DNA of 64,000 bases, from assembly GCA_910584045.1 (NCBI GenBank), contig CAJTYO010000004.1, positions 1-64,000 of the forward strand, in the 5' to 3' direction. The translations under genes were made by a program, and so were the position numbers. Of the stretch, positions 16,428 to 25,736 are shown piece after piece. A model generated the notes under the pieces. It had not been told where the DNA came from and made no database searches. It saw only the letters and a list, made by a program, of their open reading frames with translations. The DNA comes from an uncultured Oscillospiraceae bacterium (GTDB taxonomy: Bacteria > Bacillota > Clostridia > Oscillospirales > Oscillospiraceae). How positions within the stretch are numbered: the stretch's first letter is position 1; every line of letters begins with the position of its first letter.

Positions 16428-17044
16428 GGAAAAATCGCATGCTTTGGCCCCGCAGGGCGAAGATCGTCCGTAATCTCCTGCTGTCCGCTCTGCTGGGCTT
16501 TCTGATGTGGGACGCGTGGGGATGGCCGGCGTTTTCCTTTCGCGCGGATCTGCGCCGGACGGAACGGCGTATGCTGCTCCCGGAGCCTGAGCTGGCGGCG
16601 GAGATCGAGACTGCCGGCGGCGTACCGTACCGGATCGAGCTGGCGGGAGATGTGGCGGTGACGGCCTATCCGTCCCGCGGGACGTTTTTCACTATTGCCA
16701 ACCACAGTGTACACCGCCTGGAGGAGGGCCCCAATCTGCTCTGTCTTCCCCGCCCCGTGGAGCTGCCGGATGAGGAAGGACAGCCGCTGACCTGTGTCTG
16801 CTATGCCGTCCTCCGTCCCCCGAAGGCGGCCGCACGCGCTGTTCTGGCGCTCCATAACGACGGCGGAGACTTTCGGGAGGAGGGTGTCCGCGAGGGGGAC
16901 GTCTACCTCTTTTATGTCCGTCCGGAGCCGGATGAGAATGGGCGCGTCCGGATCAGCAGCTCCTGGTTTTTGATGAAGGAGTTGAATTATGAGCTGGATT
17001 TTTTTGATAAGGACGGAGACAGCATCTGCCGTATTTCCGGATAA
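16424..17044 (+). CDS. hypothetical membrane-anchored protein, third gene of the PadR operon
   Basis: A 206-residue protein not recognised as a known family. A basic N terminus (MRKNRMLWPRRAKIVRN) precedes one membrane helix (LLLSALLGFLMWDAWGW); the rest is extracytoplasmic and beta-rich. The pattern resembles the outer domain of the preceding HAAS protein, so the two may be distant paralogues or bind each other. It overlaps the preceding gene by four bases and ends before a strong terminator. Confidence 0.75.
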   Translation: MRKNRMLWPRRAKIVRNLLLSALLGFLMWDAWGWPAFSFRADLRRTERRMLLPEPELAAEIETAGGVPYRIELAGDVAVTAYPSRGTFFTIANHSVHRLEEGPNLLCLPRPVELPDEEGQPLTCVCYAVLRPPKAAARAVLALHNDGGDFREEGVREGDVYLFYVRPEPDENGRVRISSSWFLMKELNYELDFFDKDGDSICRISG

Positions 17045-17057
17045 GATAAGGGGAGGA

Positions 17058-17090
17058 GGCCCGGACGCGCGCCGCGTCCGGGCCTTTCTT
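17058..17090 (+). terminator. terminator between the PadR operon and arcB
   Basis: GGCCCGGACGCG pairs perfectly with CGCGTCCGGGCC across a short loop and is followed by TTTCTT on the plus strand. It lies between convergent genes, and the stem may also serve arcB on the minus strand, although that side lacks a clear T-run. Confidence 0.8.
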
Positions 17091-17096
17091 CCATGC

Positions 17097-18095
17097 TCAA
17101 TGTCCGATGGTGGCCACCAGCACGGCCTTGATGGAGTGCATCCGGTTTTCCGCCTCGTCGAAGACCACGGAGTGAGGGCCCCGGAACACCTCGTCGGTGA
17201 CCTCCCGGATGTCCACGCCCTTGTCCTTCCACTCCTTGGCCAGTTTGGTCTCGAAATCGTGGAAGGAGGGCAGGCAGTGGAGATACAGCACATTTCGGTT
17301 CCCCGTGCGCTCCAGGGTCTGTTCTGTGACCCGATAGGGGGTCAGCAGCTTGGCCCGCTCGGGAATCAGCGCCTCCTCGCCCATGGAGGCCCAGATGTCG
17401 CCGTAGATCACGTCCGCGCCGGTGAGGGTGCCCTCGTCGCTGGTGATCTCAATGGTGGCTCCGGTCTGCTTCGCCACCTCCTGGACCCGCCCCAGGATGG
17501 ATTGGTCCACGCCGTCCACCAGCTGCTGTGGCCCCAGACCCACGAAGTGCATCCCCATCTTGGCGCAGCCGTACATCCAGGCATAGCACATATTGTTGCG
17601 CACGTCCCCGGGGAAGACCACCTTCACATCCTTGAGGGGCTTGGCGCAGTGCTCCTCAATGGTCATCATGTCGGCCAAAATCTGGGTGGGGTGGTCCGCG
17701 TCGGTCAGGCCGTTCCACACGGGCACGCCGGCGTATTTTGCCAGATCCTCCACCACCTTCTGGTCGAAGCCCCGGTACTCAATGCCGTCGAAGAACCGGC
17801 CCAGGACCTTGGCGGTGTCCTCCATGCTCTCCTTTTTGCCCATCTGGCTGCTGCCTGCGTCCAGATAGGTGACGTGGGCCCCCTCCTGGGTGGCTGCCAC
17901 CTCGAAGGAGCAGCGGGTCCGGGTGGAGGTTTTCTCAAAGAGCAGCACGATGTGCTTGCCCTTCAGGGCGGGCTCGCACACCCCGGCGCGGCGCTTGGAC
18001 TTCAGGTCGTGTCCCAGGTCCAGCAGGTAGCGGATCTCCAGAGGGGTGAGGTCCATCAGGGTCAGGAAGGATTTGCCTTTCAGATTGATTGCCAT
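17097..18095 (-). CDS. arcB: ornithine carbamoyltransferase, catabolic (arginine deiminase pathway)
   Basis: Splits citrulline and phosphate to ornithine and carbamoyl phosphate in the ADI pathway, or runs in the biosynthetic direction. The 332-residue length fits. The carbamoyl-phosphate site STRTRCSFEVAA (about 57-68), HPTQILADM (about 138-146) and HCLPSFHD (about 273-280) are present. The gene follows arcA by 50 bp in the same direction, which favours the catabolic name. The carbamate kinase gene arcC and an arginine/ornithine antiporter are not in the window. The ATG at 18093-18095 has GGAGACT upstream. Confidence 0.95.
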   Translation of the reverse strand: MAINLKGKSFLTLMDLTPLEIRYLLDLGHDLKSKRRAGVCEPALKGKHIVLLFEKTSTRTRCSFEVAATQEGAHVTYLDAGSSQMGKKESMEDTAKVLGRFFDGIEYRGFDQKVVEDLAKYAGVPVWNGLTDADHPTQILADMMTIEEHCAKPLKDVKVVFPGDVRNNMCYAWMYGCAKMGMHFVGLGPQQLVDGVDQSILGRVQEVAKQTGATIEITSDEGTLTGADVIYGDIWASMGEEALIPERAKLLTPYRVTEQTLERTGNRNVLYLHCLPSFHDFETKLAKEWKDKGVDIREVTDEVFRGPHSVVFDEAENRMHSIKAVLVATIGH

Positions 18096-18145
18096 ATAGA
18101 GTCTCCTTTACATACAGATTAAAAGTCAATTCCAGGGGTCCGGGC

Positions 18146-19387
18146 CTACGGCTCCTCCCGCACAAAGGGCATGCTCATGCACCGGGGGCCGCCCCGGCCC
18201 CGACTGAGCTCGCTGCACGGGATGGTGTGGACGGTGATGCCGTTGTCCTCCAGGATGCGGTTGGTGACATAGTTGCGCTCATAGACCACCACCTCGCCGG
18301 GCGCGATGGCCAGGGTGTTGCTGCCGTCGCTCCACTGCTCCCGGGCGGCGTCAATGGGGCTGTCGGAGCCGCACTTGATCAGCGTCGCCCGGTCCAGCTC
18401 CAGGTGTTCCTTGAGGATGTCCTCCAGACGCCCCTGCTCCTCCCGGATGCGGACCTTGCCGTCCGTCAGCTCCATGACGTACACCGTGATCTCCCGGAGG
18501 ATGTTGGGGTGGACGGTGAACTTGTCCCGGTCCACCATAGTGAACACGGTGTCCAGATGCATGAAGCTGCGGGTTTTGGGGATGTTGAAGGCCAGAATCT
18601 TCTTGAAGGTTTTGCTGATGGACAGCACCGTGTGGGCGAACTTGTCCACGCTGTCCTCCTCGGTCCGCTGGGAGATGCCCACGGCGATAACCTGGGGGGA
18701 GAGAATCAGGATGTCCCCGCCCTCCAGGGAGCTGGTCTCCCCTCGGTCGTACCACTTGGGGGCGTCCTTATAGACGGGGTGGTACTGGAAGATAAATTTC
18801 CCGAACAGGGTCTCCCGGTTCCGGGTCACCGTGTGCATCCGATGGAGGGACACGCCGGTGCCGATGGTGGCGAAGGGGTCCCGGGTGAAATACAGGTTGG
18901 GCATGGGGTCGATCAGGAAGGGGTACTCATCTGAGCGAAAGCTGAGGTAGTCCGCCAGCTTCCCTGTCTCGAAGCCCCGCACGTCGCTCTTGCGCACGCC
19001 GGCCATCATGGCGTCCACCAGCGTGCCGTTGTCCATCTCCGAGAAGTAGTCCCCCAGAATCTCCCGAATGCGGTGGTTCTCCAGCCCCGCCTCGTCCAAA
19101 AACTGCTCCGTCAGCTCCCGGCGGACCTCCGGCGGGGCGATGGTCTCCTCCACCAGGTCCCGCAGATAAACCACCTCCGCCCCGTTCTCCCGCAGGCACT
19201 GGGCAAAGGCGTCGTGCTCCGCCTGGGCTACCTTCAGATAGGGTATGTCGTCAAACAGCAGCCGCTCCAGATATTCCGGCATCAGGTTTTCCAGCTCCCG
19301 GCCCGGACGGTGGAGCATCACCGTTTTCAGCCGCCCGATCTCCGAGGTGTTGTGCAGCCCGGTTTTCAGCCGCGTTTCAGTTGGCAT
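18146..19387 (-). CDS. arcA: arginine deiminase
   Basis: Hydrolyses arginine to citrulline and ammonia, giving ATP and acid resistance with ArcB and carbamate kinase. At 413 residues it has normal length. Diagnostic segments are [24 protein letters not shown], the [10 protein letters not shown] active-site motif and [13 protein letters not shown] near the C terminus, which carries the catalytic cysteine. The start has AAAGGAGTG upstream. The upstream gap of 244 bp is shared with the divergent solute-binding protein operon; no clear sigma-A promoter for arcA stands out. Confidence 0.97.
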   Translation of the reverse strand: MPTETRLKTGLHNTSEIGRLKTVMLHRPGRELENLMPEYLERLLFDDIPYLKVAQAEHDAFAQCLRENGAEVVYLRDLVEETIAPPEVRRELTEQFLDEAGLENHRIREILGDYFSEMDNGTLVDAMMAGVRKSDVRGFETGKLADYLSFRSDEYPFLIDPMPNLYFTRDPFATIGTGVSLHRMHTVTRNRETLFGKFIFQYHPVYKDAPKWYDRGETSSLEGGDILILSPQVIAVGISQRTEEDSVDKFAHTVLSISKTFKKILAFNIPKTRSFMHLDTVFTMVDRDKFTVHPNILREITVYVMELTDGKVRIREEQGRLEDILKEHLELDRATLIKCGSDSPIDAAREQWSDGSNTLAIAPGEVVVYERNYVTNRILEDNGITVHTIPCSELSRGRGGPRCMSMPFVREEP

Positions 19388-19496
19388 ATGCGCATCACTC
19401 CTTTTCTGGTATTAGGATGACCCGTTTTACTGGCGGCATACATCCTTTTTCCCGCGGGACCCTGTTTCCAAATTGTTTCCGAATCGTCTTCAAAAA

Positions 19497-19527
19497 GATG
19501 CAAGAATGATACACGCCTCTGTAAAAT
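19497..19527 (+). promoter_or_regulatory. upstream motif and -10 of the first solute-binding protein gene
   Basis: Two half-sites, GATGCAA (19497-19503) and GATACAC (19508-19514), are spaced 11 bp and followed by TAAAAT (19522-19527). The second solute-binding protein gene has the same arrangement at 22181-22212 (GATGCAA, GATGCAA, TATAAA). The matched spacing suggests a common activator and promoter class. Confidence 0.45.
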
Positions 19528-19631
19528 ATAGGAGAGCCGGGAGGAACTTTTTGCCCCCTGGCCGCGTCTATACCAGCAGAGGAAGAAACCCGTAAAAATT
19601 CATCCCATGTTATGGATGAGGAGGAGCAAAC

Positions 19632-22148
19632 ATGAAACCATATGGAAAGAAGTCGGCGGCGCTGGTTTTGGCGCTATGCCTGCTGTTGGGCCTGCTGTCC
19701 GGCTGCGGAAAGAAGGCGAATGACCAGCAGCTCTCCGCTAACGTGTACGTGCCCAGCTATCTGGACGTGGATCTGAACGTGGATTCCGTCCGAGGCGGCT
19801 GTGCCGACAGCGAGAATATCTATCTCCTGGGTCAGGTGGATCACCGGGAGAAAATCGAAGATCCCGAGACAGGGGAGAGCTATTACAACGTCAACTATAC
19901 TTATCAAATCTGCCGTATTCCCGTAGACGGCGGTCCGGCGGAGATGCTGCCCAATTACGTCTCCCCCTCCGTCCCGGAGGGCAAGGAGGGCAACGCCTAC
20001 GTGGAGGGCCTGACCGTCGGCGCGGACGGCACCCTCTGGGTTCAGGAGACCGTGGACGTCTGGGGCGGGTCCGATTGGAAGTATCCCGGCGGCATCATCA
20101 TGGACGACATGCTCCGCTCCGCCACGGCTATGGCGGAGGACGCGCCCGCCGACGTGGAAGAGCCCGCAGACGAGGACGCGCCCGCGGAGGAACCTGTGGA
20201 CGAGAGCTGGTCCGTCACCGTCCGCCGGCAGCTGGACAGCACGGGCAGCGAGCTGGCGAGGATCGATATGTCCAACCTGGAGGAGAAGCTGACGGGTATG
20301 CTGGAGGAGGGGGCGTACATCAACAACTCCTCCTTCGACCGGGACGGCAACCTGTATGTCACCACCGAGACGGATGTCTACGTCCTGGACCCCCAGATGA
20401 ACCTGCTGTTCACGCTGGAGGGCGAGGATATGTGGTATGAGCTCATCCAGCTGGGCGACGGCCGGATGGGGATGCAGAAGTGGACCTATGACGAGACGAC
20501 GGAGACCAGCACCAACACCCTGCGCACCATCGACCCGGCCGCGCAGGACTGGGGAGAGGAGTACCTTCTGCCCAACAACGGCTACAGCTTCTACCCCGGC
20601 GGCGGGGACTACCTCTTCTATTACCAGATCGCCGACGCCATCTTCGGCGCGAAGCCCGGCGAGACCCGGGAGGACGGGTTGACCGTCCTGGCGGGGGAGA
20701 AGCTCTTCTCCTGGATCGAGGCGGACATCAACACCGATAACGTCCGGTTTTTCAATTTCCTGCCCGATGGGCGGGTGGCCGCGGTTATCCAGGAGTGGAA
20801 AGAGGACAAGGCAGACGTAGGCGCCGTGGTCCTGACCTCCACTCCCAGGGAGCAGCTGCCGGAGAAGACCACTCTGGTCTACGCCACGCTGTATCTCAAC
20901 TACAACGTCCGGAACCAGATCATTGCCTTTAATAAGAAGAGCGACAGCTACCGCATCGAGGTGAAGGATTACTCCGAGATTGACTCCGAGGGAGACGGGA
21001 GCGCCGCGCTGCAGAAGCTGAACACCGAGATTCTGGCCGGCACGATCCCGGACATTCTGGACACCAACAGCCTGCCCGTGCGCATCTACGGCTCCCGGGG
21101 GATTCTGGAGGACCTGTGGCCCTACATCGAGAAGGACCCCGACCTGGGCCGGGACGCGCTGATGACCCGCCCCCTGACGGCCAACGAGCAGGACGGCAAG
21201 CTCTATGAGATCTTCCCCCGCTTCAGCATCCGCACGGCGGCGGGGGCCAGGGAGATCGTGGGGGACCGGATGAGCTGGAACCTTGCGGATCTGCACGAGG
21301 CCCTGGAGAGGATGCCCGAGGGCTGCTCCATCTTCGGCCAGAGCGACACTCGGGACGATATGCTGGGCATGGTGCTCTACCAGAACATGGACAGCTTCGT
21401 GGACTGGAGCACGGGCAAGTGCTCTTTCGACAGCGATGGATTCAAGTCCCTGCTGGAATTCGCGGGAAGCTTCCCGGCGGAGTTTAAGTGGGAGGACGTG
21501 GACTGGGATCAGTGGGAGGAGGAGGAAGTGCGGGCTCTCAACGGCCGGCAGCTGCTGCTGGCCTGCTCCGTCAGCAGCTTTGACTACTGGTCCATCCAGC
21601 GGCTGAGCAGCTCCTTTGGCGGCGAGTTCTCCTACATCGGCTATCCCCGGGAGGACGGGCGAGTGGGCAGCAGCTTTACCTACAGCCAGGGCGTGGCCAT
21701 GACCTCCTCCTGCCGGGACAAGGACGGGGCCTGGTCCTTCCTGCGCCAGACCCTGCTGCCCGCGGAGGATGAGAGCGTGAGCTACAACTTCCCCATAAAC
21801 AAGGCGGACTTTGATAAGATGGTGGAGAAGGCCCTCACCCCCCAGTACGAGACCGACGAGAACGGCGATCCCCTTCTGGACGAAAACGGGGAGCCTGTCC
21901 TGATGGACCTGGGCGAGTACTGGATCAGCGCGGACGTGAAGTTCAAGCTGCACACCACCACCCAAGAGGAGGTGGATCAGGTGATGGCCTTGTATAACGC
22001 GGTGGACTCTGTTTTCCGCTACGACGAGAAGATCTACGACGCGGTCCAGGAGGTGGCGGGCAGCTACTTCTCCGGCGACAAGCCCCTGGACGACGCCGCC
22101 AGTCTGATTCAGAGCAAGGTCACGCTGTACGTCAACGAGAGCAAATAG
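19632..22148 (+). CDS. large solute-binding lipoprotein of an ABC importer, propeller-like plus MalE-like halves
   Basis: An 838-residue lipoprotein with signal LLGLLSGCGKK (lipobox cysteine near residue 26). The C-terminal half (from about 415, LVYATLYLNYNVRNQIIAF) looks like a type 1 carbohydrate-binding protein, including GYPREDGRVGSS and a late KDGAWSFLRQ segment. The N-terminal half (about 40-410) has repeated beta-strand blocks (GTLWVQETVD, GNLYVTTETDVYVLD, NFLPDGRVAAVIQ) that recall a beta-propeller. Its ligand is unknown. The product of the next gene is a paralogue. Length is about double that of a usual binding protein. Confidence 0.85.
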   Translation: MKPYGKKSAALVLALCLLLGLLSGCGKKANDQQLSANVYVPSYLDVDLNVDSVRGGCADSENIYLLGQVDHREKIEDPETGESYYNVNYTYQICRIPVDGGPAEMLPNYVSPSVPEGKEGNAYVEGLTVGADGTLWVQETVDVWGGSDWKYPGGIIMDDMLRSATAMAEDAPADVEEPADEDAPAEEPVDESWSVTVRRQLDSTGSELARIDMSNLEEKLTGMLEEGAYINNSSFDRDGNLYVTTETDVYVLDPQMNLLFTLEGEDMWYELIQLGDGRMGMQKWTYDETTETSTNTLRTIDPAAQDWGEEYLLPNNGYSFYPGGGDYLFYYQIADAIFGAKPGETREDGLTVLAGEKLFSWIEADINTDNVRFFNFLPDGRVAAVIQEWKEDKADVGAVVLTSTPREQLPEKTTLVYATLYLNYNVRNQIIAFNKKSDSYRIEVKDYSEIDSEGDGSAALQKLNTEILAGTIPDILDTNSLPVRIYGSRGILEDLWPYIEKDPDLGRDALMTRPLTANEQDGKLYEIFPRFSIRTAAGAREIVGDRMSWNLADLHEALERMPEGCSIFGQSDTRDDMLGMVLYQNMDSFVDWSTGKCSFDSDGFKSLLEFAGSFPAEFKWEDVDWDQWEEEEVRALNGRQLLLACSVSSFDYWSIQRLSSSFGGEFSYIGYPREDGRVGSSFTYSQGVAMTSSCRDKDGAWSFLRQTLLPAEDESVSYNFPINKADFDKMVEKALTPQYETDENGDPLLDENGEPVLMDLGEYWISADVKFKLHTTTQEEVDQVMALYNAVDSVFRYDEKIYDAVQEVAGSYFSGDKPLDDAASLIQSKVTLYVNESK

Positions 22149-22180
22149 CCGGAAAAATAAAACAAGTGTGATAAAAGTAC

Positions 22181-22212
22181 GATGCAAAAATGATGCAAGC
22201 GGATGGTATAAA
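22181..22212 (+). promoter_or_regulatory. upstream motif and -10 of the second solute-binding protein gene
   Basis: Two exact GATGCAA repeats (22181-22187 and 22192-22198), 11 bp apart, are followed by TATAAA (22207-22212). The layout copies that upstream of the first gene, so this 100-bp gap probably carries an independent promoter. Confidence 0.45.
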
Positions 22213-22248
22213 GGAAAAAGCTTGAAGATGCAAGGAGGAACCATCCCT

Positions 22249-24795
22249 ATGAATAAGCCTGTAAAGCGGATACTGTGCCTGCTGCTTAGCCTCAGCCTGC
22301 TGCTGGCTCTGGCGGCCTGCGGCAAGGATAAGGAGCAGGACGACACCCAGCAGCTCTCCGGCACGGTGTACGTACCTGAGTTCATGGATCTGAACCTGGA
22401 CCTGGGAAAGAACTTTGACATTGACGGCGGCTGTACCGACGGAACCAACGTCTATCTGCTGGTGTCCATCTACCCCGACTGGGAGGCCGGTGAGACCGGG
22501 GATACGCGCACCACCATCATGTGCGTCCCCCTGGACGGCAGCGCTGTGTCGGAGCTGGAGAATTTCCAGCCCGGCGAGGCCCCCGAGGGCTATGACCAGG
22601 CCAGCACCTACTATCGGGAGATGCGCGCGGGCTCCGACGGCTCGCTGTGGCTGTGGGAGAACAGCTACGCCATCGACTACGACCTGCCGGAGGACTTCGA
22701 TGCCGAGACGGATCAGATGTGGAATTACGAGATGCTCGACAACGTGAACAAGGAGTACATGGTTCAGCTGGACTCCACCGGCACCGAGATCACCCGGGTG
22801 GACGTCAGCTCCCTGGAGGAGAAGCTGGGGGGCAACGGCGTTTATATTGGCGGCACCCTCTTTGACGCAGACGGGGACCTGTTCGTCAGCAGCGACGGAA
22901 AGGTGACCGTGCTGGACTCCTCCATGAACGTCCTGTTCACGGTGGAGGAGGAAAACATGTGGGGGAGCAGTCTGGTACAGATGTCCGATGGGACCATCGG
23001 CACGGTGGTGGGCGTGTCCGACACCATTAACCAGACCTACTCCCGGCAGATGCGGGTCATCGACAAGGCGGCCAAGGGCTGGGGCGAGAGCTACGATCTG
23101 CCCCGTAACGCCTACGAGGCATACCCCGGCGGCGGGGAGTACCTCTTCTATTATAAAAACGGCGAAGCCCTTTACGGCTACAAGGCCGAGGCGGCGGAGG
23201 GCGAGGAGCGGGGTGAGCGGCTGCTCAGCTGGCTGGACGCGGACATCAACTCCGACGATATATCCTTTTTCTCCTTTCTGGCCGACGGCCGGGTGGTGGT
23301 GATGACCCGCTCCTGGCGGAGCAGCGGCGGTCCGGAGATCAATCTGGCCGTCCTGACGGCCACCGAGCGCGCCCAGCTGCCGGAGAAGGTCACCCTGACA
23401 TACGCCACCATGTACATGAGCCAGGATGAGCGCAACCGGATTATTGACTACAACAAGTCCAGCTCCACCCACCGCATCGAGGTGCGGGACTACAGCGAGT
23501 ACAACACCGACGAGGACTACACCGCCGGACGGACCAAGCTGAACACCGAGATCCTGGCCGGGTCGGTGCCCGACATCATCTCCGTCAGCAGTCTGCCCCT
23601 GCGTCAGTACGGAGCCAAGGGCATCCTGGAGGACCTGTGGCCCTACATAGACAACGACGGCGAGATCAGCCGCGAGAAGCTGATGGACCGGGTTTTCACC
23701 GCCGCTGAGCAGGACGGCAAGCTCTATCAGGTCTTCAATTCCTTCACCATCCAGACTATTGTCGGCTCCAGCAAGGTGGTGGGCGAGGACATGGGCTGGA
23801 CCATCCAGGAGTTCCAGGACGCGCTGGCCTCCATGCCTGAGGGTTGCGCCGTGTTCGGCGAGGGCAGCACCAAGGACAACATGCTCAACGCCCTGCTGTC
23901 CATGAATCTGGACAGCTTTGTGAACTGGGAAACTGGCGAGTGCAGCTTTGACAGCGAGAACTTCAAGTCGGCCCTGCGCTTCTGCGACAGCTTCCCCCTG
24001 GAGTTCGACTGGGAGAACTACGAGTACGACGAGAGCAGCAGCGAACCCGTCCGGGTGGCTGACGGCCGGCAGATGCTGGTGCAGGAAAATGTTTCCGACT
24101 TCCGCTACATCCAGCTCCTGGAGGCCATGTTCGGCGGCGAGGAGGCCATCAAGCCCGTCACCCGGGACACCAACTCCGGCTCCGGCGGCTCCGTTATCAT
24201 CTCCAGCTCGACAGGCAGCTATGACGGCGGGTATGAGATGGAATCCCGGGTCATCCCCGGTCGGTATATCACCTTCAAGGGCTATCCCATGGAAGACGGC
24301 AGCTGCGGCAGCTCCTTCAACATCAGCGACGGTCTGGCCATGTCCACCGTCTGCAAGGACAAGGAGGCCGCCTGGTCCTTCATGCGAGAGCTGCTTCTGC
24401 CCGCCAGCGAGGACGAAAATTCCTTCTACCGCTGGGGCTTCTCCGTGAACAAGGAGGACTTTGACAAGGCGGCGGCGGAAATGATGGAGGTGGAGTACAT
24501 CCTGGACGAGAACGGCGAGAAGGTCCTGGACGACGACGGTACGCCTCTGGAGGCCTCCAAGGGCGGCTGGGGCTACGACACGCTGAACATCGATCTGCGG
24601 GCCGCCAACCAGCAGGAGTACGACCAGATCATGGAGCTGTACAACACCGTCGATTCCATCTACAGCTATGACACCAACATCATGGAGATTGTCAGCGAGG
24701 TGGCGGGCAGTTACTTCTCCGGCGACAAGAACCTGGAGGATACGGCGAGTCTGATCCAGAACCGTGTGAAGACATATGTCAATGAGCAGCGTTAA
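22249..24795 (+). CDS. second large solute-binding lipoprotein, paralogue of the preceding gene
   Basis: An 848-residue lipoprotein with signal LLLALAACGKDKEQ. It shares the two-half layout of its neighbour: propeller-like N-terminal half (GSLWLWENSY, GDLFVSSDGKVTVLD, FLADGRVVVM) and a carbohydrate-binding C-terminal half. Both proteins end in VAGSYFSGDK, an L-D-ASLIQ block and a VNE tail. The ATG at 22249 with AAGGAGG is preferred over an upstream GTG. A serine/glycine-rich stretch near residue 645 has no match in the first copy. The permease start overlaps its 3' end by 20 bp. Confidence 0.85.
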   Translation: MNKPVKRILCLLLSLSLLLALAACGKDKEQDDTQQLSGTVYVPEFMDLNLDLGKNFDIDGGCTDGTNVYLLVSIYPDWEAGETGDTRTTIMCVPLDGSAVSELENFQPGEAPEGYDQASTYYREMRAGSDGSLWLWENSYAIDYDLPEDFDAETDQMWNYEMLDNVNKEYMVQLDSTGTEITRVDVSSLEEKLGGNGVYIGGTLFDADGDLFVSSDGKVTVLDSSMNVLFTVEEENMWGSSLVQMSDGTIGTVVGVSDTINQTYSRQMRVIDKAAKGWGESYDLPRNAYEAYPGGGEYLFYYKNGEALYGYKAEAAEGEERGERLLSWLDADINSDDISFFSFLADGRVVVMTRSWRSSGGPEINLAVLTATERAQLPEKVTLTYATMYMSQDERNRIIDYNKSSSTHRIEVRDYSEYNTDEDYTAGRTKLNTEILAGSVPDIISVSSLPLRQYGAKGILEDLWPYIDNDGEISREKLMDRVFTAAEQDGKLYQVFNSFTIQTIVGSSKVVGEDMGWTIQEFQDALASMPEGCAVFGEGSTKDNMLNALLSMNLDSFVNWETGECSFDSENFKSALRFCDSFPLEFDWENYEYDESSSEPVRVADGRQMLVQENVSDFRYIQLLEAMFGGEEAIKPVTRDTNSGSGGSVIISSSTGSYDGGYEMESRVIPGRYITFKGYPMEDGSCGSSFNISDGLAMSTVCKDKEAAWSFMRELLLPASEDENSFYRWGFSVNKEDFDKAAAEMMEVEYILDENGEKVLDDDGTPLEASKGGWGYDTLNIDLRAANQQEYDQIMELYNTVDSIYSYDTNIMEIVSEVAGSYFSGDKNLEDTASLIQNRVKTYVNEQR

Positions 24796-25735
24796 GGAGA
24801 AAAAAGGCAGAGAGAAGAAGGTCAAAAAAACCGGGGCGGCCGGGAAGGCGCGGAGGGCGTGGAACTGGAGCAACGACAGGCTTCGGGACGTGATGCACTC
24901 CGTGGCCTTCCTGACCCCCAGCGTGACGGGGGTGGCGGTGTTTTTCATCCTGCCGTTCCTGGTGGTGGTGTACTACTCGGTCATCCGCTCGCCCATGAAC
25001 CCGGACTTCATCTTTCTGGACAACTTTATTGCGGTGATCAACAACGCCTCCTTCCGCACCGCCGCGAAGAATACCGCCATGTTCTCCATCATATCGGTGC
25101 CTCTGGCGGTGGTGCTCAGCCTGATGCTGGCGCTGATGCTGGAGTGCCGCATCCCGTGCAAGAGCCTGCTGCGCACCTTCTTCCTCAGCCCCATGATGGT
25201 GCCGGTAGCGTCGGTGGTGCTTATCTGGCAGGTGGTGTTCCACTACCGGGGGACGCTGAACGTGATTCTGGACAACTTCGGCGGGGAGGCCATCGACTGG
25301 CTTAACAGCCCCTACTGCCTGCTGGTAATCGTGGTGCTGTTTTTGTGGAAGAATCTGGGGTACAACATGATTTTGTTCATGGCGGCCCTGAACAACATTC
25401 CCAAGGACCTGCTGGAGGTGGCGGATGTGGAGGGGGCCTCGGCGGCCCACAAGTTCTTCAACATCAAGCTGCGCTATCTCTCCCCCACGGTGCTGTTTGT
25501 GGCTATCCTCTCCATTATCAACTCATTCAAGGTGTTCCGGGAGATCTATCTGCTGACGGGCAACTATCCCTACGACGGGCTGTATATGATGCAGCACTTC
25601 ATGAACAACACCTTCAACAACCTGGATTATCAGAAGATGTCCTCGGCGGCGGTGCTGATGGCCCTGGTAATGGTGGCCCTCATTGCGCTGCTGTTCAAGG
25701 TGGAGGACGTGTTCGGAAAGGATGTGGAGGGCTAG
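24776..25735 (+). CDS. carbohydrate ABC transporter permease, MalF/UgpA type
   Basis: A 319-residue inner-membrane permease with a basic N terminus (KEKKGREKKVKK), about six membrane helices and the permease EAA-type loop EVADVEGASAAHKFFNIKL. It starts within the end of the preceding gene (ATG at 24776, alternative at 24782), so translation is coupled. It pairs with the next gene to form the channel for the two large binding proteins. Substrate is unknown; a sugar or oligosaccharide is inferred from family. Confidence 0.92.
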   Translation: MSMSSVKEKKGREKKVKKTGAAGKARRAWNWSNDRLRDVMHSVAFLTPSVTGVAVFFILPFLVVVYYSVIRSPMNPDFIFLDNFIAVINNASFRTAAKNTAMFSIISVPLAVVLSLMLALMLECRIPCKSLLRTFFLSPMMVPVASVVLIWQVVFHYRGTLNVILDNFGGEAIDWLNSPYCLLVIVVLFLWKNLGYNMILFMAALNNIPKDLLEVADVEGASAAHKFFNIKLRYLSPTVLFVAILSIINSFKVFREIYLLTGNYPYDGLYMMQHFMNNTFNNLDYQKMSSAAVLMALVMVALIALLFKVEDVFGKDVEG

Positions 25736-25736
25736 T

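Noticed and set aside
22132..24948. Minus-strand open frame of 938 codons, and its neighbour 19674-22448
   Set aside because: Both mirror the two solute-binding protein genes, which have lipoprotein signals, ribosome sites and operon context.
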